NCBI GenBank assembly: GCA_964393875.1
Contig: CAYMUZ010000125.1
Coordinates: 1 to 6,506, forward strand
Direction of reading: 5' to 3'
Origin: JAHFHB01 sp964393875
GTDB taxonomy: Bacteria; Omnitrophota; Omnitrophia; Omnitrophales; Aquincolibacteriaceae
Length of the DNA stretch: 6,506 bases
A program made the translations under genes and the position numbers. Below are positions 1 to 6,053 of this stretch, in pieces (positions within the stretch are counted from its first letter, which is position 1; the number at the start of each line of letters is the position of its first letter). The notes beneath the pieces are model-generated. The model was not told the DNA's origin, ran no database searches, and worked only from the letters and a program-made list of their open reading frames with translations.

Positions 1-694
1 CAAAAATAGCCCCTTCGCGAATCAAACTGCCTCGCGCAAAACTCTGCACCAAACCCCCGATCTCACTGGTCACGCACGCCAAACGATTTTTCATTTCGCC
101 ATCGGAGTAAACCTCAAGATCTTCTTCGGGGAAATCGAGAAAGGCTTCAATATGAGCGTACAATTTCATCAGATCTTCTTTCAACTGTCGGAAGCGCAAT
201 GAAACCCCGCCTGTCAATTGGCGCGCGGCCGCTTCAAGCGCACGGCTGCTTTTGGAATGAATCAAATCGAGCACAGCCTCGGCCTGCGCGAGATCAATCT
301 TGCCGTTTAAAAAAGCCCGGCGTGTAAACTCGCCGGGCTCAGCCATGCGGGCGCCGGCGCTCACCAGAAGATTCAATACTTGCCTCGCCAGCACAATACC
401 GCCGTGAATGCTCAACTCCGCAACGAGTTCTCCGGTATAGGAACGCGGCGCACGAAAAACACTTAAGAGAGCTTGATCCAGAATTTTTCCGGTTTGGGTT
501 TGAATGGTTCCCAGATGGATCGTATGGGACGGCAAGTCTGTCATTTTTTTTTCTCGCGGCATTAAAAAAATTTTCTCCACAATCTCGAGCGCATTCGGAC
601 CGCTCAGGCGAATCACGGCGAGCCCCCCCTCTCCGGGGGGAGTCGCTATCGCAACAATGGTGTCATCTCCATATAAATCAGGTCTATTTGCCAT
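1..694 (-). CDS. mnmE: tRNA uridine-5-carboxymethylaminomethyl modification GTPase MnmE, N-terminal part (cut by left window edge)
   Basis: The frame from the ATG at 694 stays open to base 2, giving 231 codons of a protein that is normally about 450 residues. Seen: the MnmE start block DDTIVAIATPPGEGGLAVIR (residues 10-29), the folate-domain stretch RAPRSYTGELVAELSIHGG (81-99), the signature GEFTRRAFLNGKIDLAQAEA (121-140), and HIEAFLDFPEED (181-192) at the start of the helical domain. The window ends at GSLIREGAIF, just before the expected GTPase P-loop, so G-domain motifs cannot be checked. Family knowledge: MnmE works in the cytoplasm with MnmG, uses a one-carbon tetrahydrofolate, and installs cmnm5 on wobble U34 of certain tRNAs. 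The start overlaps the folC stop by 11 nt (ATGGCAAATAG), and a GGAG ribosome site lies 8 nt upstream. A homopolymer-rich stretch and a GC hairpin lie early in the gene. Confidence 0.96.
   Translation of the reverse strand, partial: MANRPDLYGDDTIVAIATPPGEGGLAVIRLSGPNALEIVEKIFLMPREKKMTDLPSHTIHLGTIQTQTGKILDQALLSVFRAPRSYTGELVAELSIHGGIVLARQVLNLLVSAGARMAEPGEFTRRAFLNGKIDLAQAEAVLDLIHSKSSRALEAAARQLTGGVSLRFRQLKEDLMKLYAHIEAFLDFPEEDLEVYSDGEMKNRLACVTSEIGGLVQSFARGSLIREGAIF
624..640 (-). other. GC-rich hairpin in early mnmE coding sequence
   Basis: In the mRNA sense, six C are followed by GGAGA and six G, a perfect 6-bp all-GC stem with a 5-nt loop, about 55 nt downstream of the mnmE start. It encodes the conserved TPPGEGG block, which accounts for proline and glycine codons. 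The unbroken C and G runs depend on synonymous third positions. Whether it affects translation is not known. Confidence 0.5.
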
Positions 695-2099
695 GAGCTT
701 TTCTCCGACTCAAAAGCATTTTCCTCAGAGCGCCCACAAGATAGAACGACCCGGTCGCCACAATCCTTCCACGTTTTCCAACGCATTGTTGGGCCAGAGA
801 CATCCCTTCGCGAAGGGTGCGGGCAGGAAACACTCCGCTAAACAGACGCGCAGACTCCGAGAGCAGGCTTGAAACCTCACGCCCTCTGCCACTACGCGGT
901 AATGGAGCCAAAACAACTTCTCGAAAATAGCCGCTTAACTGGATAAGTATTTTTCTAAAATCCTTATCTTGAGCAACCCCAAAAATCAAAATTTCCGGCC
1001 CTTGAAACTTCAATGCCCGAAGCGTTTGAACCAAGGCACGTGCAGACACCGGGTTGTGTGCCCCGTCAAGAATCACCGACGGATTACCCGGAAAAATCTC
1101 AAAGCGGCCCGGCCAGTCGGTGGCGGCAAGGCCGCTCTGAACAGCTAGTCGCATTGCTTCCTCGCCACCACGCGAGGACCTGAATGACTCAACGCCAACA
1201 GCGTTGCGTACATGACTGTCCTTGCCATCACCCGGCGAGGACCTGAATGACTCAACGCCAACAGCGTTGCGTACATGACTGTCCTTGCCATCCGGCAAGG
1301 AAGAAACGAGAATCGTTGCTGCCTTGACAGCGACTGCGGCATTCCACTTCTGATGCTCACCCCGCAGTCCGACAGAAAACCGCACAGGCTTTGTCACCCG
1401 CCATAAACGCGCCTGCATTTTTTTTACGCGCGTTCGAATGATTCGTAAAGCTTCCTGTTTTTGCACTGCGGTAATCACACTGGCGCCCGGATGAATCACA
1501 GCCGCCTTTTCGACCGCGATTTGAGCGAGGGTATCGCCTAAGAATTCCTGATGATCTAAATCGATGGGCGTGACAATCACACACGAAGCCCCCAGAGCAT
1601 TCACCGCATCCAGGCGCCCGCCCATCCCAGCCTCAAAAATGCCGATCTTAACCTCTTTTTCTTTAAAAGCCAGCGCGGCCATCAGCGTCATGATCTCGAA
1701 ATAGGTGGCTTGTTCTAAAAGCCCCGCCAATGGCACCCCGCGCACCTTGTGGCCATCCAGCACGCATCGGATAAGCGAAAGCCACTGGGCCCAAAGCGAT
1801 TTTGAGATTATTTCACCGTTGATACGAATGCGCTCGAGCGGCGTCTCAAGATGCGGCGAGGAATAAAAACCAGCGGAAATGCCAGCCGATTTCAGAATCG
1901 ATTGCAGAAAAAAACCGGTAGAACCTTTGCCCTTCGTCCCCACAATCACGACGGGAATAAAACTTTTTTCAGGATGCTCAAAAAGTGCCAACAGGCTGCG
2001 CATACGCTCGAGCTTCCAGCGACGGTCCGCCGGCAGCGTCATTGATTTTTCAAGATTGTAAAAGGAGTCAAGGTAGGTAAGAGACTGCGAATAATTCAT
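684..2099 (-). CDS. folC: Dihydrofolate synthase / folylpolyglutamate synthase FolC with an internal repeat insertion
   Basis: This is an ATP-dependent Mur-ligase-family enzyme that adds L-glutamate to dihydropteroate and/or to tetrahydrofolate in the cytoplasm. Numbering from the ATG at 2099 (471 aa), the visible motifs are: P-loop GTKGKGST (54-61), SPHL (81-84) with ERIRING (89-95), FEAGMGGRLDAVNA, the DHQEFLGDTLAQIAVEKA segment with the likely carbamylated Lys198, WPGRFE (329-334), DGAHNP (345-350), and the C-terminal ATGSFYLVG (448-456). The start is uncertain. The ATG at 2099 matches the usual family beginning (MNYSQSLTYL). An in-frame TTG at 2153, 6 nt after the purH stop and preceded by AAGG, would add 18 residues. 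Oddity: residues 270-288 and 291-309 are the same 19-residue stretch, encoded by a 58-bp DNA repeat. Without the two 21-residue units the protein would be about 429 aa, a normal FolC length. Which of the two activities it has cannot be decided from sequence alone. Confidence 0.95.
   Translation of the reverse strand: MNYSQSLTYLDSFYNLEKSMTLPADRRWKLERMRSLLALFEHPEKSFIPVVIVGTKGKGSTGFFLQSILKSAGISAGFYSSPHLETPLERIRINGEIISKSLWAQWLSLIRCVLDGHKVRGVPLAGLLEQATYFEIMTLMAALAFKEKEVKIGIFEAGMGGRLDAVNALGASCVIVTPIDLDHQEFLGDTLAQIAVEKAAVIHPGASVITAVQKQEALRIIRTRVKKMQARLWRVTKPVRFSVGLRGEHQKWNAAVAVKAATILVSSLPDGKDSHVRNAVGVESFRSSPGDGKDSHVRNAVGVESFRSSRGGEEAMRLAVQSGLAATDWPGRFEIFPGNPSVILDGAHNPVSARALVQTLRALKFQGPEILIFGVAQDKDFRKILIQLSGYFREVVLAPLPRSGRGREVSSLLSESARLFSGVFPARTLREGMSLAQQCVGKRGRIVATGSFYLVGALRKMLLSRRKAHGK
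703..706 (-). promoter_or_regulatory. Shine-Dalgarno site of mnmE
   Basis: The mRNA-sense sequence reads GGAG, then 8 nt, then the ATG at 694. The site lies inside the last codons of folC. It supports this start even though the two genes overlap by 11 nt. Confidence 0.7.
1172..1229 (-). repeat. Direct repeat copy 2 in transcription order (58 bp)
   Basis: Identical over all 58 bases to 1235-1292; the period is 63 bp, exactly 21 codons. The core holds the perfect inverted repeat caacgc / gcgttg (1190-1195 and 1201-1206) around the loop caaca. In the folC frame it encodes a second DGKDSHVRNAVGVESFRSS. Confidence 0.95.
1235..1292 (-). repeat. Direct repeat copy 1 in transcription order (58 bp)
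   Basis: Identical to 1172-1229, separated from it by 5 bp (1230-1234). The core stem is caacgc 1253-1258 with gcgttg 1264-1269, and the outer arms are ggcgaggac 1234-1242 with gtccttgcc 1281-1289 (one mismatch). The absence of any substitution between copies points to recent duplication or gene-conversion-like homogenisation. Confidence 0.95.
1283..1300 (-). repeat. Short perfect hairpin at the upstream edge of the folC insertion
   Basis: In the mRNA sense CCTTGCC, loop GGAT, GGCAAGG: a perfect 7-bp stem. A related stem, CCTCGC with GCGAGG around a 6-nt loop (1160-1177), closes the other edge of the insertion. These short stems compete with the longer within-unit hairpins for the same arms. 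Confidence 0.75.
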
Positions 2100-2159
2100 A
2101 GAATGTGCATCGCCCCGGTTGTCAGTCTTTGCGAAATCCAACGAGGCGAGCAAAGAGCC

Positions 2160-3743
2160 TTAATGCTTGAAATGCCGCCGTCCGGTAAAGGCCATCGCCA
2201 CACCCAAACGGTCACAGGCCGCGATCACATCCGTGTCCTTAATGGATCCGCCGGGTTGAATCATGGCACGCACTCCAAGCGCTGCAGCGGCTTCAACACC
2301 GTCGGGCATGGGGAAAAAGGCATCTGAACCAAGCATAGAGCCGTTCGCACGATCCCCCGCTTTACGGCCAGCAATGTGGACAGAATCCACACGCGACATC
2401 TGCCCCGCACCAATGCCCACGGTCGTGCGGCCTTGCGTCAGCACAATCGCATTAGACTTCACCACCTTGGCACAGGTCCACGCAAAAAGAAGATCGTCCA
2501 AATCCTTACCGGATAGCTTCGTCTTTGTGACAAACTTCAGATTCTTTCTGAGTTGTGCGGCATAGACTGGCACCGGCATGTCTCGATCCTGAACCAGCGC
2601 TCCGCTCTTGAGAATGCGCACATCCCAACCGGTATTTTTATGCGATGGACCTGTTTCCATAATACGTAGATTCTTACGGCTTTTGAGGATTTCCATGGCC
2701 TTCGCGTCAAAGGTCGGCGCCACAATGACTTCAAAAAAACCTAATTTCGCCAAGAGAGCTTGGGCTGTTTTAAAATCACACCGCCGGTTGATTCCAACAA
2801 TTCCGCCGAAGGCCGACAGCGGATCGCTGTCAACGGCCAGTTGCATGGCATTGATCAGGTCTTTATCCTGCGCAATGCCGCAGGGATTATTGTGTTTAAC
2901 CACACACACGGCCGGCTCTCTGAACTCACAGAGCACATCCAGGGCCGCTTCCATATCAAGATAATTATTAAACGACAGCTCCTTACCATGATACTGGCGG
3001 AAAGAAAGCCCCGCTTTACCCCGACTCGCGGTATAAAAAGCCGCCCGCTGGTGAGGGTTCTCCCCATAGCGCAAATCCGCCGTTTTTTCGTAGCTTAAGC
3101 GCAACGAGACGGGCAATTCTTTCGTTTTGAGTGAAGGATTAAACGGAGACCGCGCAGCAAGAAAAGCAGCGATAGCCCCGTCATACGCACTGGTCTTCTC
3201 AAAAACTTTAAGTGCAAGCTCGGCGCGGAAGCCGGGTGAAACAGCCCCCTGATTTTTTTTCATCTCATCGATGACACGCCCATAATCTGCCGGATCCGTC
3301 ACCACGGTTACGGCATCAAAGTTTTTAGCGGCAGAGCGGAGCATGGCCGGCCCCCCAATATCGATATTCTCAATCGCGTCTTCCAAAGCCACCCCAGGCT
3401 TTGACGTCACCTCTTCAAAGGGATAAAGATTCGCCACGACCAAATCAATGGGCTTGATGCCATGCTGTGCCGCCTGTCTTTTGTGACTGGCTTTATCACG
3501 GCGCAAGAGCAGCCCCCCGTGAATCTTGGGGTGTAGTGTTTTAACGCGGCCCTCAAGAATTTCAGGAAAGCCCGTTGCCTTTTCAACCGAACTGGCCTTA
3601 ATGCCCGCTTGCTCGAGCGCGCGCAAAGTACCGCCCGTTGAAAGAATTTCCACATGTCTGCTGTGTAAAAAAGCTGCCAATTCCATAAGACCGTTTTTAT
3701 CAGAAACGCTGATCAGCGCCCGTTTGATTTTAATCGTCGGCAT
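2160..3743 (-). CDS. purH: Bifunctional AICAR formyltransferase / IMP cyclohydrolase PurH
   Basis: PurH catalyses the last two steps of IMP synthesis: formyl transfer from 10-formyl-tetrahydrofolate to AICAR, then ring closure. The 527-aa length is typical and both domains look complete. The N-terminal cyclohydrolase domain shows ISVSDKNGL (11-19), ILSTGGTL (33-40), TGFPEILEGRVKTLHPKIHG (57-76), VVANLYPF (102-109) and ENIDIGGPAMLRSAAKN (125-141). The C-terminal transformylase domain shows LRYGENPHQ (224-232), KELSFNNYLDMEAA (254-267), KHNNPCG with the catalytic Lys283-His284 pair, SAFGGIVG (310-317), KSNAIV (429-434), GSDAFFP (472-478), QPGGSIKD (496-503) and the closing TGRRHFKH. The ATG at 3743 is the only sensible start because the conserved KRALISVSDK block begins at once. 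It lies inside the pabC end, overlapping it by 31 nt. No lesion is seen. Confidence 0.98.
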   Translation of the reverse strand: MPTIKIKRALISVSDKNGLMELAAFLHSRHVEILSTGGTLRALEQAGIKASSVEKATGFPEILEGRVKTLHPKIHGGLLLRRDKASHKRQAAQHGIKPIDLVVANLYPFEEVTSKPGVALEDAIENIDIGGPAMLRSAAKNFDAVTVVTDPADYGRVIDEMKKNQGAVSPGFRAELALKVFEKTSAYDGAIAAFLAARSPFNPSLKTKELPVSLRLSYEKTADLRYGENPHQRAAFYTASRGKAGLSFRQYHGKELSFNNYLDMEAALDVLCEFREPAVCVVKHNNPCGIAQDKDLINAMQLAVDSDPLSAFGGIVGINRRCDFKTAQALLAKLGFFEVIVAPTFDAKAMEILKSRKNLRIMETGPSHKNTGWDVRILKSGALVQDRDMPVPVYAAQLRKNLKFVTKTKLSGKDLDDLLFAWTCAKVVKSNAIVLTQGRTTVGIGAGQMSRVDSVHIAGRKAGDRANGSMLGSDAFFPMPDGVEAAAALGVRAMIQPGGSIKDTDVIAACDRLGVAMAFTGRRHFKH

Positions 3744-4561
3744 TCTCGTTGAACCCTCTTTTTAAAAAGCTTGTGAAGCTGTTGGGTGACCTGGCCCGGA
3801 AGTTCCTCACCGATTTTACGGCCATCCAGCTCGCAAACAGGCAAAACTTCCCAAGACGTATTGGTTAAAAAAACTTCTGCGGCGTTGTAAATTTCATGGC
3901 GCGTCAGAGGGGTTTCAAGCACGGGCCACCCCTGGCTGAGCGCGCATTCTATCACAAGGCGGCGGGTGACTCCATCGAGGATCCCGGCAAGCGGCGGCGT
4001 TTTAAGACGGGGCTTTCTGCCTCCCTTTTCAACGATAAAAAGATTCCCGATACGCACTTCGGTGACATACCCCCCCGCATCAAGAAAAACACATTCCGAT
4101 ACACGGCCGGCCGGAGCGGCGCTCATTTCAATCGTCGCCATTATCGCGTTCATGTAATCGGTGCTCTTGGCGGCCGGCGGCGAGGCATTGACCCACGAAC
4201 GCCGCACTGCTGAAGTCGCGAGTGCGATGCCTTGTTGGTACAACTGCGGACGAATCTTACGAGCGCCCACCATCACCAGCACTTTCCCCGCGGCAAGAGT
4301 GACACGAACGACCGCTTCTTTAGATCCATACGCTCTGACGGCACTGCAAATCTGGCGGCGGATGTCTGCGAGATTGGGCAGAGGCGATAACCCCGTAATA
4401 CGGGCAGACTCCGTCAGCCGGTCCAGATGTTCCTTCTCACAAAAAATACGTCCGTTGTAAATTCGCAGAGTTTCGAAAACACCACCCCCATGAATGTCCC
4501 ACTCAGACGCCGGCAGCGTACCTTCAACCGGAGCTCCGTTTTCAAAATAAATCGTTTTCAT
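3713..4561 (-). CDS. pabC: Class IV aminotransferase-fold enzyme, probable 4-amino-4-deoxychorismate lyase PabC
   Basis: This is a PLP enzyme of the BCAT/D-amino-acid-transaminase/PabC fold, 282 aa. Seen: GGGVFETLRIYNGR (25-38), HLDRL (45-49) with the Arg expected to contact PLP phosphate, catalytic Lys132 in AAKSTDYMNA, VTE (166-168) before IGNLF, TPPLAGILDGVTR (188-200), and EVFLTNTSWEVLPV (229-242). Known role: PabC releases pyruvate from aminodeoxychorismate to give 4-aminobenzoate for folate synthesis. Assignment to PabC rather than an aminotransferase rests mainly on the neighbour: the pabB TGA overlaps this ATG as ATGA, and an AAGG ribosome site lies 8 nt upstream. The protein departs from common family patterns in two places: GGG for the usual GDG, and TEVRIGN for the usual TEGSxSN. 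A branched-chain or D-amino-acid aminotransferase remains possible but less likely. Confidence 0.85.
   Translation of the reverse strand: MKTIYFENGAPVEGTLPASEWDIHGGGVFETLRIYNGRIFCEKEHLDRLTESARITGLSPLPNLADIRRQICSAVRAYGSKEAVVRVTLAAGKVLVMVGARKIRPQLYQQGIALATSAVRRSWVNASPPAAKSTDYMNAIMATIEMSAAPAGRVSECVFLDAGGYVTEVRIGNLFIVEKGGRKPRLKTPPLAGILDGVTRRLVIECALSQGWPVLETPLTRHEIYNAAEVFLTNTSWEVLPVCELDGRKIGEELPGQVTQQLHKLFKKRVQRECRRLKSNGR
3755..3758 (-). promoter_or_regulatory. Probable Shine-Dalgarno site of purH inside pabC
   Basis: The mRNA reads GAGG (extended AAAGAGGG), followed by 11 nt and the ATG at 3743. The spacing is on the long side. The site sits within the last pabC codons, so purH translation probably depends partly on ribosomes finishing pabC. 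Confidence 0.5.
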
Positions 4562-5991
4562 GCTCGAGGCCTTAATTTTTTTCCACTCGCCGTACGCAGA
4601 GCCAACTCCAGCGCCCGGCCTTTGTGCCGTGTTTCTGCGTATTCTCGCTCCGGAGTCGAGTCATGCACAATACCGGCGCCCGTCTGATAAAAACCCCGGC
4701 CGCATTTTAAAACCAGGGTTCGGATGACAATGTTCATATCCATATCGCCTGAGAAATCAAAATAGCCGATCGAACCCGTATAAATGCCGCGCGTCTCGGG
4801 TTCCAATTCATCAATAATTTGCATACAACGGATTTTGGGACAACCGGTAATCGTTCCCCCGGGAAAAAGCGCCTGAAACAAATCGAGCGCATCACGGCCC
4901 GGTCGAAGTATCCCCGTCACCCGCGACACCAAATGAATCACATGCGAATATTTCTCAACCTTCATAAATTCACGCACTTTCACCGTCGGCCACTGACAGA
5001 CGCGGCCAAGATCGTTGCGCTCCAAATCTACCAGCATCAAATGCTCGGCACGTTCCTTTTCACTACGAAGTAATTCCCGCTTTAAGCGAGCCCCGCGCGC
5101 TCCGGCCTTACGCGGACGAGTTCCGGCAATCGGCTGGGTTTCGCACTGATTTCCCTGTTTGCGGATCAATCGTTCCGGAGAACTACTTAATAAATGCAGA
5201 GAATTTATTTTAAGAAAGGACGCAAAGGGTGACGGATTGATTCGCCGCAAGGTGCTGTAAAGGGCCGGTGGATTTCCGCTGTAATCAAAATCGAACCTCT
5301 GCGACAAATTGGCCTGGTAAATATCCCCGGCCGCAATGTAACTTTTGGCCTTCCGCACCATCGTGCAAAAAGCCTGCCGCGAAACTTGTGGTTTAAAGTG
5401 ATTGACATGAAAATGAGGCGCCCGAACAAGAGGCTGTTCAATCAAGACTTGAAGAGCGGCAAGGATCGCCGCCGTCTTTTTTTTACTTTGGGTCGAAAGA
5501 TTTTTATCCGGCATCCTCACATGGGTGACAAGCCAATAGCAGGCCTCTCGATGGTCATAGACAATGAGATCGCGATAAAAACCAAAATAAAGGTCGGGTA
5601 TTCCGGCCCATTTTTTCTTGCGCTTGAATTTCACAGGCTCGCAAAGCTCCGCCATTTCATAACCCGCATAACCCACGGCCCCTCCCGTTAAAAATCCGCT
5701 CCGTTCCGAGCGTTTGATTTTGTTTTGCTTTAAAATTTTCCGGAAAACGGGGAAAAATCGCTCGCGAGGAACAGACGTAATCTTTTCTTGTCGCCGAATC
5801 CACAGTCGGCCGGCATTGACGGTCAGTTCAAGAAAAGGGGCAAACCCAATGTAGGAGTAGCGCTGCGCGGGCGGCGCATACGCATGACTATCTAGAAAAA
5901 AAGAAACACGGTGCCGCGGATAAAGAGATTGGTAGACTTCCCACGGGGGCCGGGACGATGGGTGTTTTCGGCAGACGGGTGTCAGCATCAT
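4558..5991 (-). CDS. pabB: Aminodeoxychorismate synthase component I PabB (chorismate-binding enzyme)
   Basis: This is a chorismate-utilising enzyme of the TrpE/PabB family; PabB aminates chorismate to 4-amino-4-deoxychorismate using ammonia from a PabA glutaminase, which is not in this window. Numbering from the ATG at 5991 (477 aa): FFLDS (31-35) at the position of the TrpE LLES-type site, GGAVGYAGYE (103-112), AAGDIYQANLSQRF (220-233), SSSPERLI (269-276), PIAGTRPR (287-294), DLERNDLGR (322-330), YSHVIHLVS (348-356), GGTITGCPKIR (378-388), RGIYTGSIGYF (401-411) and GAGIVHDSTPEREY (438-451). The ITGCPKI and RGIYTGSIGY blocks look more like PabB than TrpE, and the adjacent pabC agrees. However, Ala289 stands where E. 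coli PabB has its catalytic lysine (PIKGT). The start is uncertain: ATG 5991 or 5988 is chosen, with a weak GCAGG upstream; an in-frame TTG at 6021 lacks a ribosome site. Confidence 0.88.
   Translation of the reverse strand: MMLTPVCRKHPSSRPPWEVYQSLYPRHRVSFFLDSHAYAPPAQRYSYIGFAPFLELTVNAGRLWIRRQEKITSVPRERFFPVFRKILKQNKIKRSERSGFLTGGAVGYAGYEMAELCEPVKFKRKKKWAGIPDLYFGFYRDLIVYDHREACYWLVTHVRMPDKNLSTQSKKKTAAILAALQVLIEQPLVRAPHFHVNHFKPQVSRQAFCTMVRKAKSYIAAGDIYQANLSQRFDFDYSGNPPALYSTLRRINPSPFASFLKINSLHLLSSSPERLIRKQGNQCETQPIAGTRPRKAGARGARLKRELLRSEKERAEHLMLVDLERNDLGRVCQWPTVKVREFMKVEKYSHVIHLVSRVTGILRPGRDALDLFQALFPGGTITGCPKIRCMQIIDELEPETRGIYTGSIGYFDFSGDMDMNIVIRTLVLKCGRGFYQTGAGIVHDSTPEREYAETRHKGRALELALRTASGKKLRPRA
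4570..4573 (-). promoter_or_regulatory. Shine-Dalgarno site of pabC
   Basis: AAGG in the mRNA sense, 8 nt before the pabC ATG at 4561 and inside the end of pabB. Together with the ATGA overlap it fits translational coupling of the two subunits of 4-aminobenzoate synthesis. Confidence 0.65.
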
Positions 5992-6053
5992 CAGGGCGCC
6001 TGCAAACCGCCCGTTACGCAACGAGGTCGTGGTAAAACAAAGGGGTCTTTGGA

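Larger units (their letters stand above)
1157..1303 (-). repeat. Composite palindromic insertion within folC (two tandem units plus flanking arms)
   Basis: This 147-bp segment (49 codons) is bounded by near-perfect 10-bp inverted repeats: cttcctcgcc at 1157-1166 and ggcaaggaag at 1294-1303, one mismatch. Inside are two 38-bp identical cores (1180-1217 and 1243-1280), each framed by inverted arms of the type ggc(g/a)aggac and gtccttgcc. Between arms lie short loops (1227-1233 and 1290-1293), giving an alternating arm-loop-arm-core pattern. The segment stays in frame with folC and falls in a region where FolC proteins normally have only a short linker. I see no clear target-site duplication and no second occurrence in this window. 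Mobile origin is an inference. Confidence 0.8.

Noticed and set aside
504..872. Plus-strand open frame of 122 codons
   Set aside because: It lies opposite mnmE and folC, both of which are recognised by conserved motifs; the translation resembles no known protein.
1172..1292. Two repeats with a short spacer considered as a minimal CRISPR array
   Set aside because: The spacer is only 5 bp, the repeats are 58 bp and lie in frame within a conserved gene, and no cas gene is nearby.
1145..1360. Minus-strand open frame of 71 codons containing a tandem MARTVMYATLLALSHSGPR repeat
   Set aside because: It is the +1 shadow of folC across the repeat; its repetition only mirrors the 58-bp DNA repeat and it has no independent start signal.
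3758..3769. Perfect 12-bp palindrome ctttttaaaaag near the pabC end
   Set aside because: It is an AT-rich palindrome made by lysine, leucine and phenylalanine codons with no loop; likely coincidental, and no operator is known for it.
4558..5991. Anthranilate synthase component I (trpE) as the name for this gene
   Set aside because: PIAGT fits TrpE, but the ITGCPKI and RGIYTGSIGY blocks and the overlapping pabC fit PabB better; kept as an alternative in the findings.
5992..6010. Stem GGGCG / CGCCC just upstream of the pabB ATG, considered as a regulatory hairpin
   Set aside because: It is only 5 bp with a 9-nt loop and may itself be coding if the TTG start is used; no matching riboswitch or attenuator features were seen.
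6034..6052. Possible terminator between the DUF1015 gene and pabB (CAAAG, ACCC, CTTTG, then TTTT in the mRNA sense)
   Set aside because: The stem is only 5 bp and AT-rich with four T, too weak to support a terminator call within an otherwise continuous operon.
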